Shown here piece by piece: positions 1-6,503 of a DNA stretch of 6,503 nucleotides. The position numbers and the translations under genes are program-made. Every line of letters starts with the position of its first letter. The first letter of the stretch is position 1. Source of the stretch: Arenimonas sp. Lineage in GTDB: Bacteria; Pseudomonadota; Gammaproteobacteria; Xanthomonadales; Xanthomonadaceae. Location: positions 1-6,503 of the forward strand of contig DNNT01000085.1 in NCBI GenBank assembly GCA_003497545.1, read 5' to 3'. A model generated the notes under the pieces. That model ran no database searches and was not told the origin of the DNA. It saw only the letters and a program-made list of their open reading frames with translations.

Positions 1-384
1 GCCGACGGCTGGCTGCACACCGGCGACATGGCGAAGATGGACCCGCAGGGTTTCTTCTACATCGTCGACCGCAAGAAGGACATGATCCTGGTCTCGGGCT
101 TCAACGTGTACCCGAACGAGGTCGAGGACGTGATCGCGCTGATGCCGGGCGTGCTCGAGGTGGCCGCCGTCGGCGTGCCCGACGAGAAGTCCGGCGAGGC
201 GGTGAAGGTGGTCATCGTGCGCAAGGACCCGGCGCTCACCGCCGAGCAGGTCAAGGACTTCTGCCGCGAGCAGCTCACCGGCTACAAGCACCCGCGCTAC
301 GTCGAGTTCCGCAACGAACTGCCGAAGTCGAACGTGGGCAAGATCCTGCGCCGGGAACTGCGCGACTCCGCGGCCAAGGCCTGA
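1..384 (+). CDS. rpfB: Long-chain acyl-CoA ligase, RpfB/FadD type (3' end only)
   Basis: This is the C-terminal 127 residues of an ANL-superfamily ligase; the gene begins before the window. Such enzymes join a free fatty acid to CoA through an acyl-adenylate. Visible motifs, numbered from the first base, are GWLHTGD (residues 3-9), the hinge DRKKDMI followed by [11 protein letters not shown], and the terminal [13 protein letters not shown], whose Lys114 (bases 340-342) is the family's catalytic lysine of the thioester/adenylation switch. The C-terminal domain is intact and ends at TGA 382-384. The fragment looks most like FadD. Its position directly upstream of rpfF on the same strand matches Xanthomonas rpfB, whose product activates fatty acids released by RpfF and is involved in DSF turnover. 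FadD activity is therefore near certain; the rpfB name rests on synteny, and a housekeeping fadD annotation would be equally valid. Confidence 0.9.
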   Translation, partial: ADGWLHTGDMAKMDPQGFFYIVDRKKDMILVSGFNVYPNEVEDVIALMPGVLEVAAVGVPDEKSGEAVKVVIVRKDPALTAEQVKDFCREQLTGYKHPRYVEFRNELPKSNVGKILRRELRDSAAKA

Positions 385-392
385 AGCGCCGG

Positions 393-411
393 GGCAGCCC
401 GGCCGGGTGCC
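393..411 (+). terminator. Possible hairpin after rpfB/fadD
   Basis: Nine bases after the rpfB stop, GGCA (393-396) pairs with TGCC (408-411) and CCC (398-400) with GGG (405-407), around a GGCC loop with one bulged G. The 10-bp palindrome CCCGGCCGGG lies at its core. No T-run follows, so this is not a classical intrinsic terminator. It may end or attenuate rpfB transcription, or be a chance GC-rich fold. Confidence 0.3.
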
Positions 412-433
412 GCCTACACCAAACGGGGGGCGG

Positions 434-464
434 TTTACAACGGGGCCTGAACAGGGTCTAGAAT
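434..464 (+). promoter_or_regulatory. Candidate sigma-70 promoter of rpfF
   Basis: TTTACA (434-439) matches the -35 consensus at 5 of 6 positions, and TAGAAT (459-464) matches the -10 consensus at 5 of 6. The 19-bp spacer is longer than the ideal 17. The stretch is clearly more AT-rich than its surroundings. A start of transcription near 471 is inferred, which would leave a leader of about 87 nt before the chosen rpfF start. It implies that rpfF can be transcribed independently of rpfB. Confidence 0.45.
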
Positions 465-534
465 CGGGCGGAGGAGCCTAACGGTTCCTTAACCGCCGCC
501 CGGTCCCACGTGCCATGCGGGCGGCCTGCCGCCC
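465..534 (+). promoter_or_regulatory. rpfF leader with competing RNA stems
   Basis: Four complementary blocks alternate here: CGGGCGG (465-471), GCCGCCCG (495-502), CGGGCGGC (518-525) and GCCGCCC (528-534). Block 2 can pair with block 1 (7 bp), closing over the small hairpin CGGTT/AACCG (482-486 with 491-495, loop CCTT). It can also pair with block 3 (8 bp, 15-nt loop). Block 3 can instead pair with block 4 (6-7 bp). These pairings exclude one another, as in attenuator-type leaders. If transcription starts near 471, block 1 would be mostly missing from that transcript. No ligand or known riboswitch class was recognised, and GC-rich chance pairing is a real alternative. Confidence 0.3.
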
Positions 535-545
535 CCATGAGCCCC

Positions 546-550
546 GAGGA
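546..550 (+). promoter_or_regulatory. Ribosome binding site deciding the rpfF start
   Basis: GAGGA sits 7 bases before ATG 558. The alternative in-frame starts, GTG 510 and ATG 537, have no purine-rich sequence at a suitable distance, so this site favours 558. Confidence 0.7.
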
Positions 551-557
551 CACGACC

Positions 558-1478
558 ATGAGCCCCGTCGTCGAACTGCACAACCCCCGCCCCTTCGCCT
601 ACCGTACCCTGCGGACCCAGGAAGACCCTGGCACCCGCACCAGCTGGATGTACATGCACGCCGAGCGTGCCAATGACGGCCAACGCCGCCGCCCCTGTTT
701 CACGCTCGACCTGATGAAGGACATGCGCGACTACCTGGCCGGCGTCGGCCAGCGGAGCCAGCAGACCGCCATCGACGGCCGCGAGCCGGGCCTGGACCAC
801 CTGGTGGTCACCTCCGACGCCAGCGCCTTCAACCTGGGCGGCGACCTTGAACTCTTCGCCCGTCTCATCCGCGAACGCGACCGCAGCTCCCTGCTCGCCT
901 ACGCCCGCATGTGCGTCGAAGGCGTCTACCACCTGCACACCCAGCTCGGTGGCCGCGTCGACACCATCGCCCTGGTGCAGGGCGACGCGCTGGGCGGTGG
1001 CCTCGAGCTGGCGCTGTCCTGCCAGACCATCGTCGCCGAAGCCGGCGTCGGCATGGGCTTCCCGGAGGTGCTGTTCGACCTGTTCCCGGGCATGGGCGCC
1101 TATTCCTTCCTGTGCCGCCGGGTCAGCCCGGTGCAGGCCGAGAAGCTGATGCTCGACGGCACCGTCTACACCAGCGAGCAGATGTACGAGATGGGTATCG
1201 TCGACGTGCTTGTGCCCAAGGGCCAGGGCGTACAGGCGGTGCAGGACCTGCTGCGCAGCCACCGCCGCTCGCCGCATGCGCGCCTGGCCATGCAGCGCGT
1301 GCGCGACTACGCCACGCCGGTGCCGCTGGAAGAGCTGATGCGCATCACCGAGATCTGGGTCGACACCGCGCTGCAGCTGGGCGAGAAGTCGCTGCGCACG
1401 ATGGAGCGCCTGGTGAAGGCGCAGGAGCGTCGTTCGAACGAAGCGGCCGCGGCCACTTCGCTCGCCGCCGCCCTCTGA
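558..1478 (+). CDS. rpfF: DSF synthase RpfF (crotonase-fold enoyl-CoA hydratase homolog)
   Basis: The 306-residue cytoplasmic protein of the crotonase family should make DSF-type cis-2-unsaturated fatty acids by dehydrating 3-hydroxyacyl-ACP and hydrolysing the thioester. The core is highly RpfF-like: FNLGGDLELF (91-100), oxyanion-hole region ALVQGDALGGGLE (138-150), GFPEVLFDLFPGMGAYSF (167-184), and the C-terminal block PLEELMRITEIWVDTALQLG. Glu150 and Glu170 align with the two catalytic glutamates of X. campestris RpfF (Glu141 and Glu161, as recalled) with the same 20-residue spacing, so the enzyme should be active. ATG 558 is chosen for its GAGGA site; GTG 510 or ATG 537 would add 16 or 7 residues without homology. 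The protein exceeds X. campestris RpfF (289 aa, recalled), partly through an Ala-rich tail. It is followed convergently by rpfC, whose receiver domain inhibits RpfF by direct binding in Xanthomonas. Confidence 0.95.
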   Translation: MSPVVELHNPRPFAYRTLRTQEDPGTRTSWMYMHAERANDGQRRRPCFTLDLMKDMRDYLAGVGQRSQQTAIDGREPGLDHLVVTSDASAFNLGGDLELFARLIRERDRSSLLAYARMCVEGVYHLHTQLGGRVDTIALVQGDALGGGLELALSCQTIVAEAGVGMGFPEVLFDLFPGMGAYSFLCRRVSPVQAEKLMLDGTVYTSEQMYEMGIVDVLVPKGQGVQAVQDLLRSHRRSPHARLAMQRVRDYATPVPLEELMRITEIWVDTALQLGEKSLRTMERLVKAQERRSNEAAAATSLAAAL

Positions 1479-1481
1479 CGC

Positions 1482-1496
1482 GCCCCGGCCTGGGGC
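1482..1496. terminator. Hairpin between convergent rpfF and rpfC stops
   Basis: GCCCC (1482-1486) and GGGGC (1492-1496) form a perfect 5-bp stem with loop GGCCT. The hairpin fills almost the whole 18-bp gap between the rpfF stop and the rpfC stop. It could act for both strands. No T-run follows on either strand, so it is only terminator-like. Confidence 0.4.
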
Positions 1497-3671
1497 TCAG
1501 CCCGAGGCGTCGTCCGAGCGCTGCCCCCCCGAGCGGGGGGGCAGCCGGGACAGGGCCTCGCGCGCCAGTTCGAACTGTTCGCGCAGCGCGCGTTCACGCG
1601 CGCGCCAGTCCTTGGCAAGCTGCCAGTTCGGCAGCTGCATGATCTCGTAGCCCAGCGTCGCCACCCGCGACATGCCCAGGTTGCCGGCCACGCCCTTGAG
1701 CGCGTGGCAGTGGTCCCGGAACCCGTCCCAGTCGGCCGACTGGCCGCACTGCTCCAGCGAGCCCAGGCAGCGCAGCGCGTCGCGCACGCACTGCTGCACG
1801 AAATTCGCCACGAAATCCTTGCCCAGGTTGAGCTCGGCCAGCTCGCCCAGCACCGTGTCGTCCAGCACCACCAGGTCGACGGCCGCGGCGCCCTTTTCCT
1901 CATTGGCGGGCGCGGCTTCATGGCCCCCGGTGGCCACGTCGGCCAGCGCCTCGAGCAGCCGGCCGGCGACGATGGGCTTGGGCAGGAAGGCGCGCGCACC
2001 GGCCTGTTCGCAGGCCTGGATGGCTTCCGGCGTGACGTCGGCGGTGAGCACCAGGAAGGGCGTTCGGCGGCTGCCGCCGGCCTCCATCACCCGGACCTCG
2101 CGCATCACGTCCAGGCCGCTGACCCCGGGCATGTGCAGGTCCACCAGCACGGCGTCGAAATCGCGCTCGGTCAACAGCGCCAGCACTTCGTCGCCGGATT
2201 CGACCTCCTCGACATGGTGCCCGGCCTTCTCCAGCAGCCGGCGCAGCACCATGCGGTTGGCGGCGTGGTCGTCGGCGATGAGGGTGTGCAGCGGCTTGAC
2301 GCGCGCACGGTGGCGCACGAACGGATCGTCGAAGGCGATGACGTTGGCCGGCGCCGGGGCCAGCGCTTGCCCGCCCGCGTCCACCAGGGAGTACGGCAAC
2401 TCGACCCAGAAGTGCGAACCGGCGCCCTCCTCGCTCTCGAAGCCCAGCCGGCCGCCCATGGTTTCGGCCAGGCCCTTGGCGATGGTGGTGCCCAGTCCGG
2501 TGCCGCCGTGGCGGCGGGTCTTGGCGGTGTCCACCTGCTCGAAGGCCTCGAACAGGCGCTTCTGCGCCTCCAGCGGGATGCCGATGCCGGTGTCGCGCAC
2601 CGAGAAGCGCAGCATGATTTCCGGCGCCGTGGCCTTGCCGGCTTCCGCCAGCTCGCGCTTGCGCGGCGCCGCCAGCCCCACGTCCAGGGTCACCTTGCCC
2701 ACGTCGGTGAACTTGATGGCGTTGTTGAGCAGGTTCACCAGGATCTGGCGCAGGTGGTCCACGTCGCCGCGCAGGCCGTCAGGCACGCGCTCGGAAACGT
2801 TGACGGTGAAGGCCAGGCCCTTGGCCGCTGCGGCCGGCTGCAGCATCACCTGCACGCCGCGGGTGAGCTCGCGCAGCTGGAAGTCCTCGACGTTCAGGCG
2901 CAGCTTGCCGGCCTCGATGGCCGAGATGTCGAGCACGTCCTCCACCAGCGCCAGCAGCGCCCGCGCCGAGGTCTGGATGACCTCGGTGCACTCGCGCTGC
3001 TCCTTGCTCAGCCGCGTGGTGCTGAGCAGCTGCGACATGCCGACGATGCCGTTGAGCGGCGTGCGGAACTCGTGGCTCATGTTGGCCAGGAAGCGGCTCT
3101 TGGCCTCGTTCGCGCGCTTGGCTTCCTCGGTGGCGCGGGTCAGCGCGCGCAGCAGCGAGGTCAGGTAGGCCGGGATGGCGGTCAGGCCCAGCAGCAGGCC
3201 CCAGCCCAGCATCTGGTTCTGCTGCCAGTACGGCGTGCTGAGCAGCACGCCCAGGAAACTGGCGCTGGCGATCAGGATGGCCGCCACCAGGTAGCGTTCG
3301 CCGAAGCGCAGGCCGTTGCCGATGGTCACCCACATCAGCACCACGTACACCGGCGAGAGCGATTCGCCGAGCACGTGCATGGCCGCGCCCATCATGCCGT
3401 AGTCGAGCAGCATGCCCAGCACGCGCCGGCCGTGCGACACGCCGGGGCGGATGGCGATGGAGGCCAGGATGCCCAGGCCCACCACGAACTCGATGGCGAA
3501 GAACAGGAATACCAGGCGCAGCGGTTCGTTGCCCACCTCGGACGTCGAGGTCACGCCCAGCAGGTAGACCAGGATGACCGCGGTGACGACGACGCGCGTG
3601 ATCGCCTGGCCATGCTCGCTGTCGGGCCGGTTGCGGAACCGGTCGGCGAGGCGCTGGAGGGAGGCGTTCAC
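1497..3671 (-). CDS. rpfC: Hybrid sensor histidine kinase RpfC (DSF receptor)
   Basis: This 724-residue inner-membrane protein senses DSF and relays phosphate to RpfG. In order: a short N-terminal segment with DSEH at 17-20; five or six hydrophobic membrane segments (about 25-43, 51-74, 84-101, 106-120, 127-145, 154-174); HisKA with NMSHEFRTP and phospho-acceptor His200; HATPase with N-box around Asn313-Asn317, G1 DTGIGIP (360-366) and G2 GTGLG (390-394); a receiver domain (about 462-578) with Asp511 in VDLHMP; and an HPt domain with His656 in [13 protein letters not shown]. These match the His-Asp-His relay of X. campestris RpfC (726 aa; His198, Asp512, His657, as recalled). The GTG start at 3671 is supported by this length and the N-terminal match, although no clear ribosome binding site precedes it. 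It lies 22 bp after rpfG, so translational coupling is likely. There is no rpfH between them. Confidence 0.96.
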   Translation of the reverse strand: MNASLQRLADRFRNRPDSEHGQAITRVVVTAVILVYLLGVTSTSEVGNEPLRLVFLFFAIEFVVGLGILASIAIRPGVSHGRRVLGMLLDYGMMGAAMHVLGESLSPVYVVLMWVTIGNGLRFGERYLVAAILIASASFLGVLLSTPYWQQNQMLGWGLLLGLTAIPAYLTSLLRALTRATEEAKRANEAKSRFLANMSHEFRTPLNGIVGMSQLLSTTRLSKEQRECTEVIQTSARALLALVEDVLDISAIEAGKLRLNVEDFQLRELTRGVQVMLQPAAAAKGLAFTVNVSERVPDGLRGDVDHLRQILVNLLNNAIKFTDVGKVTLDVGLAAPRKRELAEAGKATAPEIMLRFSVRDTGIGIPLEAQKRLFEAFEQVDTAKTRRHGGTGLGTTIAKGLAETMGGRLGFESEEGAGSHFWVELPYSLVDAGGQALAPAPANVIAFDDPFVRHRARVKPLHTLIADDHAANRMVLRRLLEKAGHHVEEVESGDEVLALLTERDFDAVLVDLHMPGVSGLDVMREVRVMEAGGSRRTPFLVLTADVTPEAIQACEQAGARAFLPKPIVAGRLLEALADVATGGHEAAPANEEKGAAAVDLVVLDDTVLGELAELNLGKDFVANFVQQCVRDALRCLGSLEQCGQSADWDGFRDHCHALKGVAGNLGMSRVATLGYEIMQLPNWQLAKDWRARERALREQFELAREALSRLPPRSGGQRSDDASG
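1520..1545. repeat. 11-bp perfect inverted repeat in the rpfC 3' end
   Basis: Arms GCTGCCCCCCC (1520-1530) and GGGGGGGCAGC (1535-1545) are perfectly complementary around the 4-base loop GAGC. The palindrome lies inside the rpfC reading frame and encodes part of the tail LPPRSGGQR (residues 710-718), beyond the HPt domain. It is 41 bp past the rpfF stop, so it could stop read-through from rpfF or help end rpfC transcripts. It could also be a dispersed REP-like palindrome. No T-run follows on either strand. Confidence 0.6.
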
Positions 3672-3693
3672 GGGAGCCGCCGCGTGACTGGGG

Positions 3694-4743
3694 CTAGCCG
3701 AGCGAACGCGTCGGCGAGAGGAAGGCGAAGATTTCCTGCACCCGCTCGCGGCGGGCCATCAGCGCGTCCACCACGGCCGGGTCGAACAGCACGCCCGACT
3801 GCGAGCGCACGAATTCGAAGGCCTCGGCCAGCGGCAGCGCCTTGCGCCAGGGACGGTCGGAAGTCATGGCGTCGAGCACGTCGGCCACCGCGACGATGCG
3901 CGCCGGCAGCGGGATGTCCTCGCCGGCCAGGCCCGCCGGGTAACCACTGCCATCCCAGCGCTCCTGGTGACCCAGCGCGATGGTGGCGCCGACCTGCACG
4001 AAGCGGCTGCTGCTGTCGCTGAGCAGTTCGTAGCCGAGGCGCGGATGGCGCTTGACCTCCTCGAACTCGGCGGCGTCGAGCTTGCCCGGTTTGCGCAGGA
4101 TGGCGTCGGAAATGCCGAGCTTGCCGATGTCGTGCAGCGGCGCCGCCAGTTCGATCATGCGCACCTCGTCCTCGCCCAGGCCCATGGCCTCGGCGATGAG
4201 GCCGGCGTAGCGGCCCAGGCGCTCGAAGCTGGCCACCGAGCTGCCGTCGCGGAAGGCGGTGGCCTTGGCCAGGCGGTGCAGGATTTCGCGCTCGCGCTCG
4301 TCGAGCTCGTGCATGCGCGCCAGCAGCTGGCGCTCGAGTTCGTGGGCACGGCTCTTGAGGTTCTGCTGCTGCTGGCGCAGGGCCAGCAGGTTGCGGCAGC
4401 GCGAGCGCAGTTCGCGCGGGCGCACCGGCTTGACCAGGAAATCGATGACGCCGGCCTCGAGGGCCGCGTTGCGGATGGGCTCGTCGCCAACCACGGTGAT
4501 CAGGATGATGGGCACGTCGCGGTGCGACAGCGGGCGCCGGAAGCGGCGCGCGAACTCCAGGCCGTCAAGCTTGGGCATGCGGTAGTCGAGCAGCAGCAGG
4601 TCGGGCGAGCTGCGCTGGGACCACAGCAGGGCCTCGACCGGGTCGCCGAAGTCGGTGACCTTCACTTCGGGGCTGATGTCCTCCAGCAGGTGGCGGAACA
4701 TCGTCCGCTGCGAGGGCTGGTCATCGACGATCAGGACGTTCAC
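3694..4743 (-). CDS. rpfG: Response regulator RpfG, REC plus HD-GYP c-di-GMP phosphodiesterase
   Basis: This 349-residue cytoplasmic regulator accepts phosphate from RpfC and hydrolyses cyclic di-GMP through its HD-GYP domain, linking DSF to virulence, motility and biofilm genes. The receiver domain (1-120) has acidic pocket Asp7/Asp8, phospho-acceptor Asp53 in LLDYRMP, and Lys105 in VKP. A charged, probably coiled-coil linker (about 121-160) leads to HD-GYP (about 160-340), with LHDIGKLGI (His204, Asp205, Lys208), His233, His259, DGSGYP (264-269) and Asp288. The usual HHE box reads HQE, so one common metal ligand is Gln260. The helix that normally carries a further ligand His has Phe173; X. 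campestris RpfG also seems to lack that His. The GTG start at 4743 has GGAG (4750-4753) at ideal spacing. The protein begins directly at the receiver domain and lacks the roughly 17-residue N-terminal extension recalled for X. campestris RpfG. It is probably cotranscribed with rpfC. Confidence 0.95.
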   Translation of the reverse strand: MNVLIVDDQPSQRTMFRHLLEDISPEVKVTDFGDPVEALLWSQRSSPDLLLLDYRMPKLDGLEFARRFRRPLSHRDVPIILITVVGDEPIRNAALEAGVIDFLVKPVRPRELRSRCRNLLALRQQQQNLKSRAHELERQLLARMHELDEREREILHRLAKATAFRDGSSVASFERLGRYAGLIAEAMGLGEDEVRMIELAAPLHDIGKLGISDAILRKPGKLDAAEFEEVKRHPRLGYELLSDSSSRFVQVGATIALGHQERWDGSGYPAGLAGEDIPLPARIVAVADVLDAMTSDRPWRKALPLAEAFEFVRSQSGVLFDPAVVDALMARRERVQEIFAFLSPTRSLG

Positions 4744-4749
4744 ATCAGG

Positions 4750-4753
4750 CTCC
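4750..4753 (-). promoter_or_regulatory. Ribosome binding site of rpfG
   Basis: GGAG on the minus strand lies 6 bases before the GTG start at 4743. It supports that start despite the non-ATG codon. Confidence 0.65.
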
Positions 4754-4763
4754 GGGCGCGGGG

Positions 4764-4794
4764 CGCCACGCCGCGTGGGGCGGCAACGGCCCCA
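4764..4794 (-). promoter_or_regulatory. Overlapping hairpins in the rpfG upstream region
   Basis: Two stems share bases 4776-4778 and cannot both form fully: CCACG/CGTGG (4766-4770 with 4774-4778) and TGGGGC/GCCCCA (4776-4781 with 4789-4794, 7-base loop). They lie about 72 bases or more after the lysS stop and just before the rpfG ribosome binding site. Neither has a T-run on the minus strand. Read-through control from lysS into rpfG, or no function, are both possible. Confidence 0.2.
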
Positions 4795-4823
4795 GCTTAC
4801 TCCCGGAATTCTTTCGGCGGCAA
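4794..4823 (-). promoter_or_regulatory. Weak candidate promoter for rpfG-rpfC
   Basis: On the minus strand TTGCCG (4823-4818) is followed, after 18 bp, by TAAGCT (4799-4794). Each matches the sigma-70 consensus at 3 of 6 positions. A second, equally weak pair (TTGCAC, then TAACGC 18 bp on) lies slightly upstream at about 4825-4854. The 122-bp gap after lysS is the only plausible place for an rpfG promoter in this window, and it is more AT-rich than the flanking genes. Transcription from prfB-lysS through rpfG is the alternative. Confidence 0.25.
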
Positions 4824-4865
4824 GGCGTTAGCCCCGCTACTTTGCGCAGTGCAACAGGACCCCGC

Positions 4866-6383
<1,518 letters not shown>

Positions 6384-6418
6384 GGCGGTGTCGTTCGTGG
6401 GAGGTGGGGCGCGGGGGC

Positions 6419-6503
6419 TCAGGCGTCGGTGCGCTTCGCGCCGACTTCCAGGCCGGCCTTGAGGCTGGCTTCGATGAATTCGTCGAGGTCGCCGTCGAGC
6501 ACC
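6419..6503 (-). CDS. prfB: Peptide chain release factor 2 (3' end only)
   Basis: Only the last 27 codons are present; the gene continues beyond the window's right edge. The translated tail [19 protein letters not shown] is the characteristic RF2 C-terminus (E. coli RF2 ends in a very similar [17 protein letters not shown]), followed by a short extension ending KRTDA before TGA (6421-6419). RF2 ends translation at UGA and UAA codons. The programmed-frameshift region near the 5' end of prfB is outside the window, so autoregulation cannot be judged. It lies 35 bp upstream of lysS with no visible terminator between, so one transcript is likely. Confidence 0.9.
   Translation of the reverse strand, partial: VLDGDLDEFIEASLKAGLEVGAKRTDA

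Noticed and set aside
510..557. Upstream rpfF starts at GTG 510 and ATG 537
   Set aside because: Neither has a ribosome binding site, and the added residues resemble nothing in RpfF proteins. GAGGA at 546-550 fits ATG 558.
385..557. A cyclic di-GMP riboswitch in the rpfF leader
   Set aside because: The conserved sequence blocks of known c-di-GMP riboswitch classes were not visible; only generic GC-rich stems were found.
489..1277. A 262-codon open frame opposite rpfF
   Set aside because: It has no recognisable motif and is His/Gln/Ala/Gly-rich. It lies entirely over the well-supported rpfF and its leader, so it is a shadow frame.
1704..4022. A 772-codon open frame on the plus strand opposite rpfC and part of rpfG
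   Set aside because: Its product is low-complexity (His, Gln, Gly, Ala, Arg rich) with no domain. It is what high-GC third codon positions in the opposite strand produce, while the minus-strand frames show complete RpfC and RpfG domains.
4842..4854. Dyad TTGC-N5-GCAA between lysS and rpfG as an operator
   Set aside because: Only four base pairs per arm, and no recognised regulator site. This is expected by chance in such a gap.
6400..6406. GGAGGTG on the plus strand, a perfect Shine-Dalgarno sequence
   Set aside because: No convincing plus-strand gene follows; the downstream bases are antisense to prfB, so it is coincidental.

Overview
The window comes from a high-GC proteobacterium. It carries a compact rpf (regulation of pathogenicity factors) locus, the diffusible-signal-factor (DSF) quorum-sensing system best known from Xanthomonas. 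The lysyl-tRNA synthetase, RpfC and gene order all look like Xanthomonadaceae/Lysobacteraceae. The very high GC content and the lack of rpfH point to a Lysobacter- or Luteimonas-like genus rather than Xanthomonas campestris, but the genus is inference.

Layout: bases 1-384 (+) are the 3' end of an acyl-CoA ligase gene of the RpfB/FadD type. A 173-bp leader follows, with a candidate promoter and several competing GC-rich stems. Then comes rpfF (558-1478, +), the DSF synthase, with both catalytic glutamates present. It converges on rpfC (3671-1497, -), with only 18 bp between the two stop codons and hairpins at and beside the junction. rpfC encodes a complete hybrid sensor kinase (membrane sensor, HisKA, HATPase, REC, HPt). 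rpfG (4743-3694, -), a REC plus HD-GYP response regulator, lies 22 bp upstream of rpfC, so the two are probably one operon. A 122-bp gap separates rpfG from lysS (6383-4866, -), and 35 bp further upstream is the 3' end of prfB (6503-6419, -), the RF2 gene.

How it works together (family knowledge): RpfF makes a cis-2-unsaturated fatty acid from acyl-ACP. RpfC senses it and relays phosphate His-Asp-His to the RpfG receiver domain, and RpfG then degrades cyclic di-GMP. RpfB-type ligases activate fatty acids released by RpfF and contribute to signal turnover. lysS and prfB are housekeeping translation genes that flank the rpf cluster in Xanthomonas as well.

This is a known system, not an undescribed one. 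The points that deserve a second look are: a Gln in place of one metal-ligand His in RpfG; an 11-bp perfect palindrome inside the last codons of rpfC; mutually exclusive stems in the rpfF leader; and an RpfC N-terminus that keeps the Asp-Ser-Glu triplet implicated in DSF sensing. No RNA genes, insertion sequences, CRISPR arrays or origins were seen, and no stretch of 300 bases lacks a gene.
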